Position numbers and translations under genes: made by a program
NCBI GenBank assembly: GCA_014380625.1
Contig: JACMJL010000153.1
Location: 1-38,937 of the forward strand
Source of the DNA: Clostridiaceae bacterium
GTDB taxonomy: Bacteria; Bacillota; Clostridia; Clostridiales; Clostridiaceae
Direction of reading: 5' to 3'
Length of the DNA stretch: 38,937 bases
Part shown: positions 34,285-38,937 of the stretch, one piece after another
How positions within the stretch are numbered: position 1 is the first letter of the stretch
Layout of the letters: every line of letters begins with the position of its first letter
Notes under the pieces: model-generated
Database searches by the model: none
Told to the model about the DNA's origin: nothing
The model's input: the letters and a program-made list of their open reading frames with translations, nothing else

Positions 34285-35427
34285 TTACCATTCCCCAGCA
34301 ATCTCTGAAGTTCTATGGTCTACATTAAACCGTTGTGTGTCAAAATAATTCCCACCCTTTGAAAATGTAGTATCCACGTTAATCCAGCTATTTTCTTTAG
34401 CAACATATACTTGATTCCAAGCATGCCCTACCCAACTTACGCCATTAAAGCCATCTCCAGTTATTAGTCTTACCTTAATATTATTTGCCCTGCACATTGC
34501 AACATATAGGCATGCATAATCAAAACAAATTCCTTTTTTAGTTTCAAAAGCTTCAATTGCACCTGAACTTTTGCTGAAATCATTATGCAAGATTAAATTA
34601 GCTTTTTCGGTATCGTAATCAATATTTTGACCAACCCAATTATACAGTTCTTTAGCTGTAGTATAAGTATTTTGCGGACTACTAATAATTTTAACTGCAT
34701 GATTATCTATCTTGCTATTAGACTTTACCCCTTCTTCAATGGTGACACCATTATAATAAACAATGCTATTTGGCTGATTAATATTCTTAATTTGTATTTT
34801 AAAAGAGTTATTAATAATATTAGGTAGCTTCTTTGCAATAGTTGATTTTGTGATTGGAATTACAACTTCCTTACAAATGTTATTATATAATTGGGACTGC
34901 TGTAAATACTTGTCGATCTCTTGGTCTTTGTAAAACATGGAAAAGATATTTAAAACAAAGGAAATTACTAGTAAATAGACAAAGGCCCTTGGTAATTGGA
35001 ATAATACTCCTAAAGTCCTTTTAAAGCTATTACCCCTGGATCTAACCTTAGTTTCAATACCATCTAAAATTGGAAAGACTGAAACTAGGCATATACCATA
35101 AAAAATAAGGGTTACACATTTATATATTATATAAATAACTATTGGGATTATAATTAAGTATAAAGTTAAATTATTATTTTGAATGTAACTAGTTATATTC
35201 TCAGGGAGAAAGGAATACATCTTTTTATAAATCCCCTCATTATGTTCAACAAATACTTTTCTTGCAAGATAACTTCCTAAAAACAAAGCAATAATAAAGG
35301 CAATATCAAAACCAGTACTAATTAAATCCGTTTTAGAATCCTTAGATGAAAATTTTCGCAAAAAACCTTTCACTAGAGGAAATAAAAATGCTACTATTAG
35401 TAATAAGGTAATTGGGTTTAATTTCAT
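34285..35427 (-). CDS. membrane-anchored transglutaminase-like protein
   Basis: 380 residues. The N-terminal 165 have about four to five hydrophobic segments (residues 4-22, 38-58, 87-120, 143-165). They are followed by an extracytoplasmic transglutaminase-like domain with the catalytic triad Cys301 (KGICFDYACL), His335 (GHAWNQV) and Asp352 (INVDTTF). These folds in bacteria act as cysteine proteases or amidases. It starts by a TAATG overlap with the recX stop, so it is in one operon with recX and the M16 peptidase. The first half looks CvpA-like, which is only a visual impression. The substrate is unknown. Confidence 0.85.
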   Translation of the reverse strand: MKLNPITLLLIVAFLFPLVKGFLRKFSSKDSKTDLISTGFDIAFIIALFLGSYLARKVFVEHNEGIYKKMYSFLPENITSYIQNNNLTLYLIIIPIVIYIIYKCVTLIFYGICLVSVFPILDGIETKVRSRGNSFKRTLGVLFQLPRAFVYLLVISFVLNIFSMFYKDQEIDKYLQQSQLYNNICKEVVIPITKSTIAKKLPNIINNSFKIQIKNINQPNSIVYYNGVTIEEGVKSNSKIDNHAVKIISSPQNTYTTAKELYNWVGQNIDYDTEKANLILHNDFSKSSGAIEAFETKKGICFDYACLYVAMCRANNIKVRLITGDGFNGVSWVGHAWNQVYVAKENSWINVDTTFSKGGNYFDTQRFNVDHRTSEIAGEW

Positions 35428-36272
35428 TAAATATCATCCTCCTTTATCATCACTGATTTTACTATATGCTTAATATTATCCCACTTATAACCCTTCCTTA
35501 AAAGAAAATCCGAAAGTTTTTTATAAACCTTAGCATCATTTTTTTCAGATTTAATTATTATATTGTATCGTTTTTGAGCTAATTCCATTAATTTAGAACT
35601 ATCTTCTTCTGTTTCATCAACTTTTTCTTCAACATCGTAAATTACATCTTTCAAAACATTTTTTACAACTTCGCTAACAATATCAAAACTATAACCACTT
35701 CTAACTAAAAAATCTCCTAGTTTTTTATATAACTTGTTACGATCATTTTCACTTTTCATCAATTGGATAAGTTTTTTTTCTCCAAGCATTAGTGCAACTT
35801 CTCTTTCACCATTTTCACCTAACGTTTCTAAACCATCTTCAATTATGTTTTTAGCAATTCCTTTTTTACTTAATGCAAATTTTATTTTATTTCTACCTGA
35901 AGTTCTCATTTTCTCTTTAATGTAACTTTGCACATATCTTTTATCATCAATAAAATTATAACTTTTCATGAACTCAATAACTCTATTTATAACCTTTTCT
36001 TCATATTCCTTTGCAATAAGTTTATCTCTAACTTGCTGTTCAGATTTATGGGTTTTTTCAATACACCTAAGAGCATCACTTTTCCCCTTTAAAAAGTTAT
36101 CCTCCTCGGCAATTGCATTTAAATTTTCTTCTTGGATTTCTTTACCCTTTTGAAGTCCATATTGATATACTAATTCTAAACTACAAGGAATGGCAAATTC
36201 ATCATTAATATAAACGTTAACTCTTTTAGCATTTTTTTTTTGAGCTTGTATTTCAGTTATTTTTCCATACAT
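35427..36272 (-). CDS. recX: regulatory protein RecX with an extra repeat
   Basis: Modulator of RecA filaments. I start at the ATG at 36272 (281 residues), one base after the upstream stop, because AGAG is 8 bases before it; GTG 36281 lies in that site. The N-terminal linker (GKITEIQAQKKNAKRVNVYINDE) and the helix repeats ALRCIEKTHKSEQQVRDKL and FIDDKRYVQSYIKEKMRTSGRNKIKFALSKKGI are typical. The C-terminus holds two near copies of a YKKLxDFLxRxGYxxDxI module (about 196-218 and 251-273), longer than E. coli RecX (166). recX is often next to other DNA genes, but here it is between two proteolysis-type genes. Confidence 0.9.
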   Translation of the reverse strand: MYGKITEIQAQKKNAKRVNVYINDEFAIPCSLELVYQYGLQKGKEIQEENLNAIAEEDNFLKGKSDALRCIEKTHKSEQQVRDKLIAKEYEEKVINRVIEFMKSYNFIDDKRYVQSYIKEKMRTSGRNKIKFALSKKGIAKNIIEDGLETLGENGEREVALMLGEKKLIQLMKSENDRNKLYKKLGDFLVRSGYSFDIVSEVVKNVLKDVIYDVEEKVDETEEDSSKLMELAQKRYNIIIKSEKNDAKVYKKLSDFLLRKGYKWDNIKHIVKSVMIKEDDI

Positions 36273-36273
36273 T

Positions 36274-37524
36274 TTATTCACTCTTTCCAGGTAATAATAT
36301 GTGAATGGTTGGATTTTTAAATATATTTTCAGCTGCTATATAAATATCTTCTCTTTTAATGATTTTAAGTCTATCCATATCCTCCACAAAACCATAAATA
36401 TCCTCGCCTTCAATACTTTTATGCAAAACATAGTTTCCAAGATCCATGGGATCCTCTATGGTTGATGCTACCGCAGTCTTTAAAACTTTCTTCATTAATT
36501 CAATCGACCCATCATCAAAAATAATTTCTCTTTTTATTATACTATCTATACACCCTTCGATAATTGAAATGGCTTCTTCAACTGCGTCTTCACTTATTGA
36601 AGTATATATATATAAGGTTTTTACATGGGGGGTAGTATCTACTTCAGAGTAGATATCATAAGCAAGGCCTCTTTCTTCTCTTAGCTTTCTAAACAGTATG
36701 GAATTATTACTACCTCCAAACCTATGATTTAATATTCTTAAAACAAGCTCCTCATATTCAGTTAGCCCATAAAAAGTATAAAGATACACCAAGGTACTTT
36801 GTTCAATATCGTTTTTATATGAGGTAATACACCCTGGAATATTTTTTTCCTCAATAATAGCTTGTTCTTTTAAGTCTTGACATTTCCATTCATTAAAATA
36901 CTTCTTAACTAAACTCACTACATCCTCATGTTCATTAGAAGATACTATTGAGATGTAACAATTATTTGGCATATAGTACTTTTTATAAAACTTAATTAGT
37001 TTCTTGCTATTAATTGCATTTATTATTTTCTCTTCACCAATAATATCATATTTTAAAGGACTCTTTGAAAATGCTATTTCGTTAATTTTATTAAAACTAT
37101 ATTCTTCTATATCATCTTTGCTTGTCCTTATCTCTGCTAATATTACTCCTCTTTCCTTTTCAAGTTCATCTTCTGGAAAAATTGAGTTTAATAACATATC
37201 GCTTATTAGTTCCACAGAGTTCTCTAGTTCCTCGCATAAAGCAGAAATACAGTAAACTGTAGCGCCATAATCAGTATATGCATTATACTCGCCACCTATC
37301 TGCTCAAGCTCAGTATTTAAAACCTCATTATTTCTATTTTTGGTACCTTTAAAAAGCATATGTTCAATAAAATGCGAAGTGCCTTTTTCTTCTTTATTTT
37401 CAATAAGTGACCCAACTTTAATCCCTGCATGTATGGACATTAGTTGAGAATCCCTTTTTATGCTTATCAATTTTAATCCATTATCTAAGGTATACGCCTT
37501 AGCATCAAAAACCTTCTTACTCAT
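36274..37524 (-). CDS. M16 family zinc metallopeptidase
   Basis: 416-residue single-half peptidase of the pitrilysin/processing-peptidase family, cytoplasmic (no signal). The inverted zinc motif HFIEHMLFKGT gives ligands His51 and His55 with catalytic Glu54. The third ligand is Glu131 in ERGVILAEI. The C-terminal half has the usual NHRFGGSNNSILFRKLREERGLAYDIYSE pattern. It resembles Bacillus MlpA/YmxG. The ATG has AAGGAG 6-7 bases upstream. It heads the operon with recX and the transglutaminase-like gene. Confidence 0.93.
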   Translation of the reverse strand: MSKKVFDAKAYTLDNGLKLISIKRDSQLMSIHAGIKVGSLIENKEEKGTSHFIEHMLFKGTKNRNNEVLNTELEQIGGEYNAYTDYGATVYCISALCEELENSVELISDMLLNSIFPEDELEKERGVILAEIRTSKDDIEEYSFNKINEIAFSKSPLKYDIIGEEKIINAINSKKLIKFYKKYYMPNNCYISIVSSNEHEDVVSLVKKYFNEWKCQDLKEQAIIEEKNIPGCITSYKNDIEQSTLVYLYTFYGLTEYEELVLRILNHRFGGSNNSILFRKLREERGLAYDIYSEVDTTPHVKTLYIYTSISEDAVEEAISIIEGCIDSIIKREIIFDDGSIELMKKVLKTAVASTIEDPMDLGNYVLHKSIEGEDIYGFVEDMDRLKIIKREDIYIAAENIFKNPTIHILLPGKSE

Positions 37525-37679
37525 AACTACTCCTTTATTTAACTTAATACTCTAAGACTATATAATACCATATCATTCAATATAATTCTATGAAGATTTT
37601 ACTTAACACTATGCCTTTAAATAGATAGGGTATAATTTATGAATTGAATTACGATCTTTTTACCCTTCAATTAAAAAGA

Positions 37680-37695
37680 AGAGCCCTTAGGCTCT
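37680..37695 (-). terminator. terminator after the 41-residue gene
   Basis: 6-bp stem AGAGCC/GGCTCT with a 4-base loop, followed on minus by TCTTTTT. It overlaps the stop codon of the small gene by two bases. Confidence 0.75.
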
Positions 37696-37819
37696 ACTCA
37701 GTTCCTTTTATGACTCCTTTTGTTGAATTCTTCTTTATTTCATCTTCATGGATGGTGTCTGGACTGTTTCTTTTTTTTGTACCTCTTTTAGCTGCTTTTT
37801 TGTCTTCTCTATGAGTCAT
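37694..37819 (-). CDS. 41-residue basic protein, unknown
   Basis: Short gene read directly from the sequence: ATG at 37819 with AAAGGAG 6 bases upstream and a terminator overlapping its stop. The protein starts MTHREDKKAAKRGTKKRNSP and ends with KGVIKGTE; 14 of 41 residues are Lys or Arg. Ribosome site, stop and terminator form a complete expression unit. The Lys-rich make-up would suit nucleic-acid binding, and small basic proteins of this size also occur in spores. No family is recognised. Confidence 0.6.
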   Translation of the reverse strand: MTHREDKKAAKRGTKKRNSPDTIHEDEIKKNSTKGVIKGTE

Positions 37820-37854
37820 ATTTTTCTCCTTTCAAAAACTTCGATAGTCTAAAA

Positions 37855-37989
37855 TTAATCTAAATGCTTTTCCTCGCGTGCTCCAAATATTGCTCTTGCA
37901 CTCTCAGCCGCTGGATTGTGCTTTATATTCATTTTCTTAAAATCTCCATCCTTCTTTTTATTTTCCTTAGTAGGTTTAATCTTACGCAT
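37855..37989 (-). CDS. 44-residue basic protein, unknown
   Basis: ATG at 37989 with AAAGGGGAG 7-9 bases upstream. The protein begins MRKIKPTKENKKKDGDFKK and contains NPAAESARAIFGAREEK. The N-terminal half is Lys-rich and the C-terminal half looks helical. It is 35 bases before the 41-residue gene and probably cotranscribed. The SARAIFGAR segment is distinctive, but I cannot place it in a known family. Confidence 0.6.
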   Translation of the reverse strand: MRKIKPTKENKKKDGDFKKMNIKHNPAAESARAIFGAREEKHLD

Positions 37990-38068
37990 AAAACTTCTCC
38001 CCTTTCTATAAGATAGGTTTTGTCATTTATATAAGTTTTATTCATTCAGTTAAGACCCATTTAGTGGT

Positions 38069-38937
38069 TTATGTTATAACTCTTTTGCTAAACGTATTTA
38101 ATATTTTATTCAACTTTATATTTATTATTTCACTATACTTTTCTCCAAATTCATACATTAATAAAGCTAACAAATTTGATGCTATAATACAAATTAATAG
38201 AACAATATATTTATTTTCTTTCTTTAAGACTTGAACTAATAAATCAATTAATGAATAATGTATTAAATATAGAGTATATGAATATCTAGCTATTCTTTTT
38301 AATTTGTTATTCGTATTAAGCACAAATTTACTTTCACTATCTTTAAAAGCCACTAAAAACAGTAAAAGTGCCAAACAAAATAAAAGTACAAATTTAATAT
38401 CATAATAATCAGCCTTAGTTAAACTAAATAAAAAAGCCCAGCGTAAGCATAATATCCCTAAAAATATTAATACATACTTGTTAAACTTTTCACCTACGTT
38501 CTTAATTAAGTAAAAAATAGCACCACCAATTAACCAATATAGGAACAATCCATTTCCTCTTCCGTTTGTTACATTAGAAAGCGGAATAATACTTAACAGA
38601 AAAAATATAACCCAATTTAAAATAGTTAGGTTCCTTTTTTTTAGCATAATTATATATGTATATCCATAGAATAAATAAATGTACCACTCTATAGCAATTG
38701 TCCAAAGAGGTCTGGCGGATCCAAAACTCGTTAATGGGTTACCCTTAAATATGTTAAAACTAAATAACTTAAAGGTAATTTCATTAATGTTTTGTATTGG
38801 AAAATCTTGAACCATGAGAATATTTCCAAGTAGAGTTTTAAAATTGAATGAATTTCCATATTCATAATTAAAATATTTATAATTTATAAAATCTAAAACT
38901 ATAATTAATATTAAACATGGTATTAAGGCTGAATATA
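38069..38937 (-). CDS. acyltransferase 3 family membrane protein, 5' end outside the window
   Basis: The reading frame is open from 38069 to the right edge, 289 codons in view, so the start is beyond the window. The part seen has about eight hydrophobic segments and RPLWTIAIEWYIYLFYGY, the SLxxEWxFY-type motif of acyltransferase-3 (OafA/NolL) proteins. LKRIARYSYTLYLIHYSLID near the C-terminus is the usual (Y)TLYLxH signature. Such enzymes O-acylate cell-surface sugars from the membrane. The catalytic N-terminal His region is not in the window. An internal ATG at 38815 is not the start, because homologous sequence (FKTLLGNILMVQDFP) continues before it. Confidence 0.85.
   Translation of the reverse strand, partial: YSALIPCLILIIVLDFINYKYFNYEYGNSFNFKTLLGNILMVQDFPIQNINEITFKLFSFNIFKGNPLTSFGSARPLWTIAIEWYIYLFYGYTYIIMLKKRNLTILNWVIFFLLSIIPLSNVTNGRGNGLFLYWLIGGAIFYLIKNVGEKFNKYVLIFLGILCLRWAFLFSLTKADYYDIKFVLLFCLALLLFLVAFKDSESKFVLNTNNKLKRIARYSYTLYLIHYSLIDLLVQVLKKENKYIVLLICIIASNLLALLMYEFGEKYSEIINIKLNKILNTFSKRVIT

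Noticed and set aside
1-38937. CRISPR arrays, insertion sequences, prophage or tRNA genes
   Set aside because: No regularly spaced repeats, transposase or phage motifs, or cloverleaf sequences were seen on reading the window.

Overview
The window looks like a chromosomal segment of a spore-forming, low-GC Firmicute, most likely Clostridium in the strict sense. The reasons are the very AT-rich DNA, strong AGGAGG-type ribosome binding sites, frequent TTG/GTG starts, a T-box leader on valS, two alpha/beta-type SASPs, a three-gene spoVAC-spoVAD-spoVAE operon (the clostridial form of spoVA), a YtaF-like protein and clostridial families such as DUF4364 and TSCPD/TIGR03905. I see no rRNA, tRNA, insertion sequence, prophage or CRISPR array. 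The species cannot be named from the sequence alone.

Layout. 0-2.1 kb: hslO (Hsp33), a SAM methyltransferase and an SspF-like SASP, all on minus. 2.1-8.5 kb: a complete oligopeptide ABC importer, oppA-B-C-D-F, on minus, driven by a near-consensus sigma-A promoter at 8.5 kb. 8.9-13.6 kb: a diaminopimelate region with dapA and dapB on plus, a glutaredoxin-like gene, a compact structured RNA candidate, cobO-patA on minus and dapH on plus. DapA, DapB, DapH and PatA supply four steps of the acetylase route to lysine and meso-DAP. 13.6-18.2 kb: a two-OB-fold SSB-like protein, a possible Mur-ligase-derived remnant protein, a polysaccharide deacetylase, a classic SASP behind a sigma-G-like promoter, DUF4364, a cytoplasmic YVTN beta-propeller and a TSCPD protein. 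18.2-21.1 kb: plsC-folC on minus and ytaF on plus. 21.1-23.5 kb: a tiny repeat protein and the spoVA operon. 23.5-26.5 kb: valS with its T-box. 26.5-33.8 kb: a substrate-binding protein, and an ATPase plus permease, of an SsuABC/NMT1-type importer on plus, separated by a 1461-residue 2-hydroxyacyl-CoA dehydratase activase-type protein on minus. 33.9-38.9 kb: a TPR protein, an operon of M16 peptidase, recX and membrane transglutaminase, two very small basic proteins not obvious to gene callers, and the 3' part of an acyltransferase-3 membrane protein that runs off the right edge.

How the genes work together. Sporulation is the recurrent theme: SASPs for spore DNA protection, a peptidoglycan-deacetylase-type enzyme, YtaF, and the SpoVA channel for dipicolinic acid. 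DapA makes the dihydrodipicolinate precursor from which dipicolinate and DAP both derive. The rest is housekeeping: peptide uptake, folate, phospholipid and valyl-tRNA synthesis.

No obviously new defence or mobile system is present. The best candidates for something undescribed are the structured RNA at about 10.92-11.02 kb, the extracytoplasmic insertions in OppC and OppA, the two-OB SSB paralogue, the Mur-like remnant, the four-repeat 66-residue protein, and the transporter interrupted by the giant activase gene. All start-site revisions below rest on Shine-Dalgarno spacing read from the sequence. Family assignments rest on remembered motifs, with no database search.
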